Assembly: GCF_049897565.1 (NCBI RefSeq)
Contig: NZ_JAFCWM010000013.1
Span: 62,001-126,000, forward strand
Reading direction: 5' to 3'
DNA length: 64,000 nt
Source: JAFCUW01 sp049897565
GTDB taxonomy: Bacteria; Pseudomonadota; Gammaproteobacteria; Burkholderiales; Burkholderiaceae_D
In this document: piece by piece, positions 51,369 through 61,700 of the stretch
Layout of the letters: each line of letters opens with the position of its first letter
Position numbering within the stretch: the first letter of the stretch is position 1
Made by a program: the position numbers and the translations under genes
The notes under the pieces: generated by a model
Databases searched by the model: none
What the model saw: only the letters and a program-made list of their open reading frames with translations
Told to the model about the DNA's origin: nothing

Positions 51369-53825
51369 ATGGCGATTACCATTCCAGCACCGCAGCCGAT
51401 ACCGATGACGACAGTCGCGTCCCCGCACGCGCAATTGGATGCGCTCGTTGTGCTTGCCACGGGCCAGCTCAACGAGCAACTGATGCCGATGATCACCCGG
51501 CTGGTCGGCGTGATGCTCGACATTACCGATCCGGCGCTCGACGCCCATAGCGTCTACCACCGCGTCAAGTCCGGCAACCTGCTCAAGAATAACGCCTACG
51601 CCTATTTCCACTTGGCCTGCACCGCGATCGACCGTAGCCTGCGCAAGGAAATTGCGCTGCTGGCGCCGCTGCGCAAGAAAGCCAGCGCCGCGGCCGAAGC
51701 GCTGACCCTGGTACCGCTGGCCGACATGGACCGCAGCGTCGCCTTCGGCGGCATCAGCCGCCCGTTCGAGGCCGTCTGCGCCGAGCAGCTCGCCACCCTC
51801 AACGTGCGCCTTGGCTACCTGATGGGGCGCGACACGCTGCGCATCGGCCAGAACCCGTTCCGGCCCGACCTGATCTTGATGGGGCTGCACCAGGCCTGGA
51901 CCGAATTCGAGCCCGACGCCGAAGCCCACGCCTTGCTCGCGCCACTGCTGCGCCCGGCCGTGCTGTTCGATTTCGCCCCCGTCTACGAGGCCTTGAACCA
52001 GTCGCTGATGGATGGCGGCGGCCAGGGCGACTCGCTGCGCATCCGCAAGACCGATAACGCCGCCCGCGCCAAGGCGCAGCGCGCCACCGGCCAGGCCGCG
52101 CTGGCCGAACAGCTGCGCCAGTTCTTTTCCGGCACCGACGCCAGCCTGGCGGACGAATCGGGCATCCCGCTGATTCCCGATTTACCGTCAATGCCTTCCG
52201 GGGCAGGCGGCTGGCGCCCGAGCGGCGCCGAAGCGTTCCGCGGCGCTATTGCCGCCCAGCCGGCCGTTGAGCCGGCCGCCGCCGGTCCGATGCTGGCCGG
52301 CACACATGACGGCCGCGCGCCCCAGGTCGCGCAGTTTCACGGCGCCCCCGGCCAGGCGGGCGCGGCGCAGTGCATAGGCGCACCGGGCCAGCCGGGCGCG
52401 GCGTACCCGGGGTTTGCCGTGCAGCCCGGCGCCCATCATGGCGCCCAGCAGGCGATGCAAGTACCCTCCGGCGCCAGCCATCCGGGCCTGCTCGAGATGC
52501 TTGCCAAGCTCCAGTTGCATTTGCCTCAACAAACTGGCGGCAGCCGCGGCCTTCATGGTCCTGCCGCCGCGGCCGGCGCACCTGGCAACGTGTTCTACTT
52601 GCCACGGCTGAAAGAAAGCCTGCCGAAGGGCAGCCTGACGCGCGGCGACGAGAGCACCATCGACTTGCTGACGCGCATCTTCGAAACCGTCTACGTCGAC
52701 GAGAACATCCCGCAGGAAACGCGCGACCTGATCCAGTACTTGCAGGCGCCGGTGCTGAAGGCGGCACTGCAGGACAAGAATTTCTTCTTCCAGGATGCGC
52801 ATCCGGCGCGCCGCATGATCGACCTGATGTCGCGCATGGGCTGGGAGCAGCGCCACGGCGCCGACGATCCGCTGTTCCAGGCGATGCAGCGCGGGGTCAA
52901 TCGCGTCGGGCGCGACTTCGATGCCGAGGTCAGCGTGTTCGCCGATGCCGTCGCCGAGCTCGAAGCGAGCATCGCCGCCGAAGACAGTGTCGCGACGGCC
53001 GAGATTTCCGCGCCGATCGCCGCCGCGCTGAAGCAGGAAAAAGTCACTGCCGCCAACAAGTCGGCGAAAACGGCGGTTGCGATGCGCGTCGGCATCGGCG
53101 ACGTCGTCGCGGTTGTCGAAACCTTCCTCGAAAAGAAATGGACGTCGGTGCTGACGATCGCCTACAGCGTCGAGCCAGACAAGCCGGGTGCAGTCGGCAG
53201 CGCCACCCGCACCATGGACGACCTGATCTGGAGCGTCAAGCCCAAGATCACGCAGGAGCAGCGCAAGCAGCTCATCGGCAAGTTGCCGGGCCTGCTCGCC
53301 ACGCTCAACAAGTGGCTCGACATCATCAAGTGGCAGGATGCCGAGCGGCTGCAGTTCTTTGCCGAACTGGCCGAATGCCACGCTTCGATCGTGCGCGCGC
53401 CGATCGTGCTGTCGCCCGAGCGCCAGCTGGAAATTGCGATCGAGGTCGCGCAGCAGGACGCCCAGAGGCGCCTCGAGAATGAGCAGGCGCTGGCGGCGGC
53501 CGAGCAAGCCGAGGCGCAGCAGGCCGAAGCGGACCCGGCGGTCGTCACCATCGACGGGCTCGAACGTGGCATGTGGCTCGAATTTAGCCAGCCCGACGGC
53601 AGCGCGCAGACGGTCAAGCTAGCTTGGATCAGTCCGCTGCGGACACTGTTCATCTTCTCGACTGGCGCGCGCAAAGAAGCGTTTTCACTGACGGTCGAAA
53701 AGCTGGCCGAGGCTTACCGCGACGACACGGTGCGCATGGTGCGCCAGGATGGGGTGGTCGCCCGCGCGCTGGCCGAGGCGATGGGGCAGGCTGTCAACGA
53801 CGTCAACGTCGCCGCTACCGCCTAG
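51369..53825 (+). CDS. DUF1631 family protein
   Basis: 818 residues. The body (residues 20-220: LVVLATGQLNEQLMPMITRLVGVMLDITDPA... GRDTLRIGQNPFRPDLILMGLHQAW) and the 420-800 region match DUF1631, a family of large proteins found in beta/gammaproteobacteria. A Gly/Ala/Pro/Gln-rich linker (about 310-400) separates the halves. The C-terminal ~90 residues (GLERGMWLEFSQPDGSAQTVKLAWISPL) resemble a PilZ-like beta barrel, but the c-di-GMP motif is not evident. It has no signal peptide; function unknown. Confidence 0.78.
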   Translation: MAITIPAPQPIPMTTVASPHAQLDALVVLATGQLNEQLMPMITRLVGVMLDITDPALDAHSVYHRVKSGNLLKNNAYAYFHLACTAIDRSLRKEIALLAPLRKKASAAAEALTLVPLADMDRSVAFGGISRPFEAVCAEQLATLNVRLGYLMGRDTLRIGQNPFRPDLILMGLHQAWTEFEPDAEAHALLAPLLRPAVLFDFAPVYEALNQSLMDGGGQGDSLRIRKTDNAARAKAQRATGQAALAEQLRQFFSGTDASLADESGIPLIPDLPSMPSGAGGWRPSGAEAFRGAIAAQPAVEPAAAGPMLAGTHDGRAPQVAQFHGAPGQAGAAQCIGAPGQPGAAYPGFAVQPGAHHGAQQAMQVPSGASHPGLLEMLAKLQLHLPQQTGGSRGLHGPAAAAGAPGNVFYLPRLKESLPKGSLTRGDESTIDLLTRIFETVYVDENIPQETRDLIQYLQAPVLKAALQDKNFFFQDAHPARRMIDLMSRMGWEQRHGADDPLFQAMQRGVNRVGRDFDAEVSVFADAVAELEASIAAEDSVATAEISAPIAAALKQEKVTAANKSAKTAVAMRVGIGDVVAVVETFLEKKWTSVLTIAYSVEPDKPGAVGSATRTMDDLIWSVKPKITQEQRKQLIGKLPGLLATLNKWLDIIKWQDAERLQFFAELAECHASIVRAPIVLSPERQLEIAIEVAQQDAQRRLENEQALAAAEQAEAQQAEADPAVVTIDGLERGMWLEFSQPDGSAQTVKLAWISPLRTLFIFSTGARKEAFSLTVEKLAEAYRDDTVRMVRQDGVVARALAEAMGQAVNDVNVAATA

Positions 53826-53852
53826 CCGACTACGCGATTTCCTTGAGCTGCA

Positions 53853-54614
53853 CTACATCTGCTTGAACTGCTCCAGATAATTGCGGCTCACCACCAGCTG
53901 CTCGCTGCGCCCCTTCAGCTTCACCATCAGCCGTCCGCGAAAATCGGTATGCGTTGCCTCGATAAACTTTGCCGCCACAATCATGCCCCGATGAATCTGC
54001 CAGAACTGCGCCTCCGGCAACTGCTCGCGCAACTGCCGCAGCGGCGTGCGGATCAGGCTCTCGCCGTCCTGCAGGAACACGCTGGTGTACTTGTCGTTGC
54101 TCTGAAAATACACCACCTCCTCGATCGAGATCAGCCTGGTCTCGCGCCCATGCGCGGCGCGGATCCATTGCAGTGGCGCCACCGCCGGCACTGCCGCCGG
54201 CGCCACGCCCAGCTGGCGCAGCAGCGCGCGCAAGGAGTCGACTTCGCCCGCCGGCTTGTCGCGCAGCGCCGCCTTGAGCTTGCCGACGGTGCGCGCCAGG
54301 CGTTCCAGGCTGGCCGGCTTCAACAGGTAGTCGCAGGCCGAATGCTCGAACGCATCGACCGCGTAATGGTCGTGCGCGGTAATGAAGACGATGTGCGGCC
54401 CGCTCCCACTGGCGGCCAGCCGCGCCGCGACGTCGAGGCCGGTCATGGCGGGCATCTGAATGTCGAGAAACACGATGTCGGGCGACAGTTCGTCGATCAG
54501 GCGAACAGCGTCGATGCCGTTGGCCGCCTTGTCGAGCACGCGTAGTTCAGGCCAGACGCTGGCCAGCTGGGTTTCCAGATAGTCACGCAGGTGCGGTTCG
54601 TCGTCTGCGATCAG
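53853..54614 (-). CDS. LytTR-family response regulator, apparent CUG start
   Basis: Homologous proteins begin with the acid pocket ADDEP, here encoded in frame as LIADDEPHLRDYLETQ just upstream of the first GTG (54539). No ATG, GTG or TTG precedes it in frame before a stop near 54650. CTG 54614 overlaps the kinase stop as CTGA, a variant of the common ATGA coupling, and gives 253 residues; an ATC at 54632 (IDQPTALIADDEP) is the alternative. Receiver Asp is in DIVFLDIQMP; the LytTR DNA-binding domain (LQWIRAAHGRETRLISIEEVVYF) ends the protein. Confidence 0.75.
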   Translation of the reverse strand: MIADDEPHLRDYLETQLASVWPELRVLDKAANGIDAVRLIDELSPDIVFLDIQMPAMTGLDVAARLAASGSGPHIVFITAHDHYAVDAFEHSACDYLLKPASLERLARTVGKLKAALRDKPAGEVDSLRALLRQLGVAPAAVPAVAPLQWIRAAHGRETRLISIEEVVYFQSNDKYTSVFLQDGESLIRTPLRQLREQLPEAQFWQIHRGMIVAAKFIEATHTDFRGRLMVKLKGRSEQLVVSRNYLEQFKQM

Positions 54615-55771
54615 GGCGGTGGGTTGGTCGATGGCGACACCATTTCTTCAGGCAGCAGCACGCGTACAGTCATGCCGCAAGGTTGATTTTCAAGAAGTTG
54701 AAGTTGCGCGCCGGCGCCGTACAGGCTGCGCAGGCGCGAGCGCAGATTGGCCAGGCCGACGCCGCCGCCGTCACGCGGCGGCGCCGCACTGATCCCGGCG
54801 CCGGTGTCGGCCACCTCGATGAGCAGGTGCGCGCCATCGAACAGCGCGCGCAGCACGATCTCGCCGCCGTCGATCTTCGGCTCCAGACCGTGCATGACGG
54901 CGTTCTCGACGATCGGCTGCAGCAGCATCGGCGCGATGCGGGCGGCGCGCGCGGCGCCGTCGGCCTCGATGCGGTAGCGCAGCCGCTCGCCCAAGCGCAC
55001 GGTCAGCACGTCGAGATAGGCCGCCGCCAGGTCGAGTTCGGCGCCCAATGTGGCGTGCTCGGCGCGGCTGGCGGTCAGGCTGGCGCGCAGGAAATCGATA
55101 AAGCGCTCGAGCATGTGGCGCGCCTTGGCCGGTTGCGTGTCGATCAGGCCGAGCACGTTGGCCAGCGTGTTGTACAGAAAATGCGGCTCGATCTGCGCCT
55201 GCAGCCCGCGCAACCGCGCTTCGGCGAGCAGTTGCCCAGCGGCGGCGATCTGCTCGCTCTGGCGCGCCGCCAGCGTTTCGTTGGCGATCCGCTTCTCGCT
55301 CGACATCAGCACCAGGAACACGAACAGCGCCATCAGCAAGGCAAACGGTACCAGCGGCGCGAGCTGCGTGGCGCGTTCGAGATAGTGAAACGGCGGCAAG
55401 CCTTTTAGCACGGCATTGCCGATCGCGATTCCAAGCAGTACGCAGATGCTGATGACGGTCACGTGATAGGCCGCCGTCGGCAGACCCTTGATGCGCGAAG
55501 GCCAGCCGCGCAGCAGGTAGTCGAGCCCGCTCAGGGTGCCGTGGACCATGTAGCCGATCACGTTCGAGATCAGCCACACCGGCACGAAGTGCTCCAGGAA
55601 ACTGCCGTCGTGGCGGTCGAACATCATGCCGGCGCCGGTCAGGAACACGGCGATCAGCGTATTCCATACGCCGGTGTAGACAATGTTGCGAAAGTGCGAA
55701 CGCGGCCAGCGCCGGAACAGCGGAATCAGGTCCAGCGGGTGGGAGCCGCACTCAGCGGTTGTATAAGTCAT
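54611..55771 (-). CDS. Sensor histidine kinase, LytS/YehU type
   Basis: 386 residues. Four to five membrane spans in the first 165 residues form the sensor. The catalytic part has the family box LRGLQAQIEPHFLYNTLANVLGL (His in EPHFLYN), QPIVENAVMHGLEP and GAGI...GGGVGLANLRSRLRSLYG. Its last bases overlap the start of the LytTR regulator. It starts 21 bases after the carotenoid oxygenase, so all may be one transcript. Confidence 0.9.
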   Translation of the reverse strand: MTYTTAECGSHPLDLIPLFRRWPRSHFRNIVYTGVWNTLIAVFLTGAGMMFDRHDGSFLEHFVPVWLISNVIGYMVHGTLSGLDYLLRGWPSRIKGLPTAAYHVTVISICVLLGIAIGNAVLKGLPPFHYLERATQLAPLVPFALLMALFVFLVLMSSEKRIANETLAARQSEQIAAAGQLLAEARLRGLQAQIEPHFLYNTLANVLGLIDTQPAKARHMLERFIDFLRASLTASRAEHATLGAELDLAAAYLDVLTVRLGERLRYRIEADGAARAARIAPMLLQPIVENAVMHGLEPKIDGGEIVLRALFDGAHLLIEVADTGAGISAAPPRDGGGVGLANLRSRLRSLYGAGAQLQLLENQPCGMTVRVLLPEEMVSPSTNPPP

Positions 55772-55792
55772 GGTGAACGATTCAACAATACG

Positions 55793-57280
55793 TTAAGTCG
55801 GCAAGAAGTTACCATGAAAACATATCGGCGTCCGATATCCCAGCCGCGCCAGCGCCAGCGGGCCGTCGGCCACATGTGCCGCATCGAAAACCGACAGCAA
55901 CGTGTCGCCGCGCCGCGCGTCCTGTACCACGCCGAGCAGGTAGCCGTCCGTTTCCGAGCGGGCATTGCGGCGCGGCACCAGCACATGCTCCTCTGCCAGC
56001 CAGCCTGCGTCGAAGCGGAAGCTGTCGCCCTTGCCGGTGTCGGTGTCGACCAGGTTGACGGTGTCAAGGATATGCTCGGCATTGCGCGCCGCGCTGCTGA
56101 GCACCGCCAGCTTGCGGTGCCGCCGGCCCACCGACTGCGGCATCACGCGGGGAAACTCGCTGTTGCCGAACAGACGCACCTGCTGCGCCTTGCCGCTCGC
56201 ATAGTCAAGTGTGATCTGCGCCGTAAAACTGGGCTCGTCCAGGTTACCCGCGCGTTCGCCCCGCATGAGCGCGCCAAACGACGCCAGCGCGCCGCCGCCA
56301 TGCAGCACCGCATCGAAGCGCGTGGTCTGGCCATCGTCGAACGCATTACCGAAGTGAAAGACCAGATGCGGATCGAGCTCGAACACCTGGCGCAGCTGCA
56401 GCGTTGCCTTGGACACCACTACCGCCCGCATCGGCCGCGCCGCCACTCCGCTGCCTGCCCACGCATGGCGCTCGGCATAGCTGAGCGACGTGTCGGCCAG
56501 CAGATCGTACGGCGGCACCAAAAAGACCAGGTGCTGCCCGCTGATGACGAAGTCGTGCACCATCGCCAGTTGCGGCACCTGCACCGCGCCGGCCGCCAGC
56601 AGCGTGCCGTCGGCGCCGATGTGGTACACCGCCAGGCGGCCGGCGCCGGGCAGGCCGCCGAAATTCCACATGCTGCCGTCCTGGTCGATCTTCGGGTGCG
56701 CCGAAAACGGCATCGACTTCAGGTCGTCGCGCCAGGTGCGGATGCCGACAGTGTCGAGCGTGCGCGGATCGAGTTCGATGGCCGAGCCGCCTTCCCACAG
56801 CGCGTAAAGGCGCCCGCCGAACGGTAGCAGGTTGGTGTTGGCCGCATTCATCGTGTCGTTGCCTTTGATGCCGCGCCGCGTGATCTGCGTACCGAAGCCC
56901 GGGTACAGGAACTGGCCGGCCTCCGACTCGTCGATAAATTTTTGGGTGGCGACGAACTTGCCGCGATGGCTGACCTTGCCCTGCGAAATCTGCCAGCGCT
57001 GGGCGAAGCCGTCGCCGTCGAACCAGTGGTGGTAGCGTTCGCCGCCCAGCTCGAAGCGGCCGGGGCCGTTGCGAAAGAACACGCCATCGAGGTCGGCGGG
57101 GATACGGCCCTTGACGATGGCGTCGCCGGCGCGCTCGCCGACCATGTTGGCCAGCACCGCGAGGGTCGGGTCGCGCTCGAGCGCGGTGTGAAATTGCTTG
57201 AAGGTATCGGTATTGGCAGAGGCGCTGCCCGGCAGCAGGGCGATGGCGGCGCTCGAGGCGAGCAGTTGGCGGCGATTCAT
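55793..57280 (-). CDS. Carotenoid cleavage oxygenase (RPE65 family), exported
   Basis: 495 residues from ATG 57280 with GGGAG upstream. The N-terminus MNRRQLLASSAAIALLPGSASA looks like a Tat signal (RRxLL with a modest hydrophobic core), so it is probably folded in the cytoplasm with iron and exported. Family motifs: GVFFRNGPGRFELGGERYHHWFDGDG, and four His in SAHPKID, MVHDFVI, VFHFGNAF and the C-terminal CFHGNFLPT, the iron ligands. It cleaves carotenoids or apocarotenoids with O2. It is 13 bases after a DUF2141 gene. Confidence 0.88.
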   Translation of the reverse strand: MNRRQLLASSAAIALLPGSASANTDTFKQFHTALERDPTLAVLANMVGERAGDAIVKGRIPADLDGVFFRNGPGRFELGGERYHHWFDGDGFAQRWQISQGKVSHRGKFVATQKFIDESEAGQFLYPGFGTQITRRGIKGNDTMNAANTNLLPFGGRLYALWEGGSAIELDPRTLDTVGIRTWRDDLKSMPFSAHPKIDQDGSMWNFGGLPGAGRLAVYHIGADGTLLAAGAVQVPQLAMVHDFVISGQHLVFLVPPYDLLADTSLSYAERHAWAGSGVAARPMRAVVVSKATLQLRQVFELDPHLVFHFGNAFDDGQTTRFDAVLHGGGALASFGALMRGERAGNLDEPSFTAQITLDYASGKAQQVRLFGNSEFPRVMPQSVGRRHRKLAVLSSAARNAEHILDTVNLVDTDTGKGDSFRFDAGWLAEEHVLVPRRNARSETDGYLLGVVQDARRGDTLLSVFDAAHVADGPLALARLGYRTPICFHGNFLPT

Positions 57281-57293
57281 CCTGTTCTCCCGG

Positions 57294-57710
57294 TCAGCGA
57301 AGGCTGACGCGCACGGTGGCGCCGGCGGCCGGCAGCGTGAAGCGGGCGCTGTCGTAGCTCGGCGGCCCCATCTTGCCGACGGCGTTGTTGCTAAATGCGT
57401 AGTCCTCGGTCGGGATGCCGAACATGTTCTTGTCGAGCTTCTCGTTCGCATTCGCGTCGTGGAACAGCGCGAACGCGTACTCGCCTGCCGGCAGGTTCTT
57501 CAGCACGATCGTGTCGGCCTGGCCGGTCGCCGCCGTCTTGCCGATGCCGGCGACGGACTTCATGAAGCTGTCCGCCGAATTGTAGAGTGCTACGTGGATC
57601 ATGCCGCCGGCCGCGTTGACGTCGTCGACATGGATGGTCAGGTCGGCCGCGCCGGCCGGGGCAGCGGCCAGCACTGCGGTGCAGAAGGACAGGGTGCCAA
57701 GGGGGGTCAT
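57294..57710 (-). CDS. DUF2141 family exported protein
   Basis: 138 residues from ATG 57710, GGAGACG upstream. Signal peptide (MTPLGTLSFCTAVLAAAPAGA). DUF2141 features: GGMIHVALYNSADSFMKS, IVLKNLPAGEYAFALFHDANANEKLDKNMFGIPTEDYAFSNNA, the last being the invariant block. A compact beta-sandwich, periplasmic. It is coupled tightly (13 bases) to the carotenoid oxygenase; joint function not established. Confidence 0.85.
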   Translation of the reverse strand: MTPLGTLSFCTAVLAAAPAGAADLTIHVDDVNAAGGMIHVALYNSADSFMKSVAGIGKTAATGQADTIVLKNLPAGEYAFALFHDANANEKLDKNMFGIPTEDYAFSNNAVGKMGPPSYDSARFTLPAAGATVRVSLR

Positions 57711-57851
57711 GCTCGTCTCCGTTGTGTTCGATGGAGACCACTGTATCTGGCAGTTGGCCGGCCTGGGGGCCGATGCGACCAAGCGCCACGGCGCGGCGCG
57801 AGTGGCGCCCGGCTGGCGCGAAATGCGGCGGCCGCTGCGCGCTCGCCGGGC

Positions 57852-58163
57852 TCAGCTGTCCGCCCAGGCCTTGAGACGGGCGAGGATCGACGTTCGCGCC
57901 GGCTTTGCCCGAATGCGCGCGCTGGCGCTGGCGACCAGCGGCGCCCATTGCTGCGAAAGTTGCGTGCAGGTGCCGCGCAATACCGGCGCCACGCCCGGCA
58001 TGCTCGACAAGGCCTGGAAATGGCGTTCGATCGCAACCGACAGATTGGCCCCGGTTCCGGCGGTGTCCATGTCGACAACGTAGTGCGACATCAGGTGCAG
58101 CAACGACGCAATCAGCATTTCGGGTGCGGGCGTCGCGGCGGTGGACCGGTCATCGTCAGCCAT
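57852..58163 (-). CDS. Small hypothetical protein downstream of Fur-like site
   Basis: 103 residues from ATG 58163, GAGGAT upstream. Cytoplasmic, helical, no signal peptide; PEMLIASLLHLMSHYVVDMDTAG and IERHFQALSSMPGVAPVLRGTC stand out but I do not recognise the family. It precedes the DUF2141 gene by 141 bases, so it may head a five-gene run ending with the LytTR regulator. Confidence 0.65.
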   Translation of the reverse strand: MADDDRSTAATPAPEMLIASLLHLMSHYVVDMDTAGTGANLSVAIERHFQALSSMPGVAPVLRGTCTQLSQQWAPLVASASARIRAKPARTSILARLKAWADS

Positions 58164-58201
58164 TGCATATCCTCAAAATTGCAGCCACGGAAATCCATAG
58201 A

Positions 58202-58219
58202 TGCGAATGATTCGCATTC
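58202..58219. promoter_or_regulatory. Candidate Fur-like operator
   Basis: TGCGAATGATTCGCATTC contains the perfect inverted repeat GCGAA-TGA-TTCGC and resembles the AATGATT/CATT half-sites of Fur boxes. It lies 39 bases upstream of the 103-residue gene at 58163, in an otherwise AT-rich promoter region. Confidence 0.4.
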
Positions 58220-58303
58220 AATATAAGTCCGATGGTCGCCGGATGCAAGCGCTATTTGCAAAGCTGGCTGCGGTCCGCAAGGGGCCCCCACGCCAGCCGG
58301 TCC

Positions 58304-58549
58304 CTAGTCTCCCGGGCCGTCGCCTGGCATGGTGTCGGCCATCAGCCGCAGTTCTTCCGCCGTCAGTTCCGGTTCGGCCGGCGCAGCGTCCGCGGCGCCC
58401 TTTTTGTCGGCGTCCGGCTGTTCACCGGCAGTGGGCGTCTGTTCGGCAGCTTGCTGGTTTGCGCTGCCGTCTGGCGAACAAGGAAACGGCACCGCGCCCT
58501 TGTCTTGGGAAGTCGGAAAATGGATCTCGGACGATTGCTTCGTATGCAT
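58304..58549 (-). CDS. Small hypothetical protein
   Basis: 81 residues from ATG 58549. N-terminal MHTKQSSEIHFPTSQDKG, then a Gln/Pro/Ala/Asp-rich disordered middle and an acidic helical end (PELTAEELRLMADTMPGDG). No family and only a weak ribosome-binding sequence. It is an open frame of reasonable codon use in a gap that would otherwise be empty. Confidence 0.45.
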   Translation of the reverse strand: MHTKQSSEIHFPTSQDKGAVPFPCSPDGSANQQAAEQTPTAGEQPDADKKGAADAAPAEPELTAEELRLMADTMPGDGPGD

Positions 58550-58727
58550 GATATCGGCTCGAATGAAAGGGTGAACGCCATTGGACCGCACCGGCGCGCC
58601 GCAGTTCAGGCTGACAAATAATCACTAATTTCCAAATTGCAACACGATCTTGGCGAGGGCCAAAGCAACAAATGGTATGATCATCGCTTTCCTGTTTTCG
58701 ACCTCGCCATAGGATAGTCCAAGCAAC

Positions 58728-61700
58728 GTGCGCCTCTCTTCCATCAAATTGTCGGGATTTAAGTCATTCGTCGATCCCACCAATTTCCAGGTGCCGGGCC
58801 AGCTTGTCGGCGTAGTCGGCCCGAACGGCTGCGGCAAGTCGAACATCATCGACGCGGTGCGCTGGGTGCTGGGCGAGTCGAAGGCGTCGGAGCTGCGTGG
58901 CGAATCGATGCAGGACGTCATCTTCAACGGCTCGACGCACAGGAAGCCGGCCGGACGCGCGTCGGTCGAACTGGTGTTCGACAACAACGACGGCAAGGCC
59001 GCCGGCCAGTGGGGCCAGTACGCCGAGATCGCCGTCAAGCGCACGCTGACGCGCGACGGCACCTCCACCTATTACATCAACGGCCAGCCGGTGCGCCGGC
59101 GCGACATCCAGGACATCTTCCTCGGCACCGGCCTTGGGCCGCGCGCCTACGCCATCATCGGCCAGGGCATGATCTCGCGCATCATCGAGTCGCGCCCGGA
59201 AGAGTTGCGCGTGTTCCTTGAGGAGGCCGCCGGCGTCTCCAAGTACAAGGAGCGCCGCCGCGAGACCGAGAACCGCCTGGGCGACACGCGCGAAAACCTG
59301 CTGCGCGTCGAAGACATCCTGCGCGAGCTGAACGCCAACCTCGAAAAACTCGAGGCGCAGGCAGTGGTGGCGAACCGCTTCCACGCGCTGCAGGGCGACC
59401 AGGAAGAAAAGCAGAAGCTGCTTTGGCTGCTGCGCAAGAACGAAGCGCACGCCGAGCAGACCCGGTACTTCCGCGAGATGGAACAGGCGCAGACCGACCT
59501 GGAACAGCAGACCGCCAAGCTGCGCCACGTCGAACTCGAGCTCGAACACATGCGCCAGGGGCACTTCGCCGTCGGCGACCGCCTGCACACGGCGCAAGGC
59601 CACCTGTACCAGACCAACTCCGAGATCGGCAGCCTGGAGGCGCAGATCAAGTTCGTCATCGAGTCGCGCAGCCGGCTGCAAAACCAGCTCGCCACCCTGG
59701 GCGCCCAGCGCAACCAGTGGCAGGCGCAGGGCCAGGATTACCGGGAGCAGCTCTCCGAAGCCGAGTTCACGCTGGAAGAACTGGGCGCGCGCGTCGAGCA
59801 GTCGCAGATGGCGGCCGAACAGCATACCGAGGGCCTGCCGGCGCTGGACGCCGCCTGGCGCGAAGCGCAGCACAAGACGACCGAATCGCGCTCGCGCATC
59901 ATGCAGGCGCAGCAGCAGATCGAACTGTCGTCGGCGCACCAGCGCAACGCCTCGAACATCCTGGCCGGTCTCGCCACGCGGCGCGAGCGCCTGCAGCAGG
60001 AGAAAAATGGCCTGAACCTGCCCGACAGCGCGCACCTGTCGAACCTGCGCATGCAGCTCGAAGAAAAGCAGCAGGCGCTCGAAGAGCAGACCATGGTGCT
60101 CGAAGAAGCGGTCGAACAGCAGGAGCACCTGGAGCAGGAACGCGCCACCGCGCAGGCCCAGGTCAACGCCGAGACGGCCGCCAACGCGCAGCTCGAAGCG
60201 CGCCTGGCGGCCCTGAAGCAGATGCAGGAGCGCGTGCAGACCGAAGGCAAGGTACAGCCCTGGCTGAAAAAACACGAACTTGAATCGCTGCCGCGCCTGT
60301 GGCAAAAGCTGCACATCGAGCAGGGCTGGGAGACCGCCCTCGAAGCGGTGCTGCGCGAGCGCACCGCGGCGCTCGAGATGTCCAACATCGAGTGGGCCAA
60401 GGCCTTCTTCGCCGATGCGCCGCCGGCCAAGCTGGCGCTGTATGCGCCGTCGCTGGCCAGCGCGCAGTCGGCCGAGATCCCCGGTTTCAGGCCCTTCACC
60501 AGCCTCCTGAAGATCAACGAAGCGGGCCTGCGCGGCGTGCTGCACGACTGGCTGCACAACGTCTTCGTCGCCGACGACGCTGCCAGCGCCTTCGCCGCGC
60601 GCGCCTCGCTGCCGGCCGGCGGCTCGTTTATCACGCGCCAGGGCCACGTCGTCACCGCGTCGAGCGTGCGCTTCTACGCCGCCGACTCCGAGCAGGACGG
60701 CATGCTCGGGCGCCAGCAGGAAATCGACAACATCGGCAAGCAGTTGCGCGCGCAGGCGTTGCTGGCCGACGAGGCGCGCGCGCGATCGGTGCGCGCCGAC
60801 GCCGCCGTGTCCGACCTGTCGCGCCGCCTGCAGGACGCGCGCCTGCGCATCGGCACCCTGACCCAATCGGTCCATACGCTGCAGATCGAGGTCGTCAAGC
60901 AGTCCGAGGTCGAGGCGCGCTTCAACCAGCGCAGCACGCAGATCGAAGCCGACCTGGCCGAGATCGCGATGCACGAGGAAGAGCAGCAGCAGGTGCGCAT
61001 GGAGTCGGAAGAAAAATTCGAGCAGCTCGACATGGAGCTGGCCGAGCTGCAGGGCGCCCACGAGGACGGCCAGACCGCCTTCCTCGAGCGCGAGCAGGCG
61101 CTGGCCGACGCGCGCGACAAGCTGCGCGAACTCGAACGCGCGGCGCAGGAAGCGCAGTTCGCCGAGAAGTCACAGCGCAGCAAGATCGAGGAACTGCGCC
61201 GCAATATCGCCACCGCCACGCAGCAGGCGTCGCAGGTCGGCGAAAGCCTGGAGCTCGGCCAGCAGGAACTCGAGTCGCTCGAGACCGGCGCCGCCAACGA
61301 CGGCCTGCAGGACCTGCTCGATCGCCGCACCACACAGGAGCGGGCGCTGTCGGACGCGCGCCACGAACTCGACCAGATCACCCAGCAGCTGCGCCACGCC
61401 GATGAGTCGCGCATGGCGGCCGAACGCAGCCTGCAGCCGCAGCGCGACAAGATATCCGAGATGCAGCTCAAGGAACAGGCCGCGCGCCTGAACCAGGAAC
61501 AGTTCGCCGAAGCGCTCAAAGCGGTCGACGCGGACGAGGCGGCGCTGGCGGAAAAACTGCTGCCGGAGATGAAGGCGCAATACCTGCAAAGCGAGGTGAC
61601 GCGCCTGACCAACTCGATCGCCGCGCTTGGCGCGGTCAACCTGGCCGCGCTCGACGAACTGGCGCAGGCGTCCGAGCGCAAGAACTTCCTCGACGCCCAG

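Noticed and set aside
58764..61061. Long open frame antisense to smc coiled coils
   Set aside because: Leu/Arg-rich translation of the complement of smc; no ribosome-binding site or domains.
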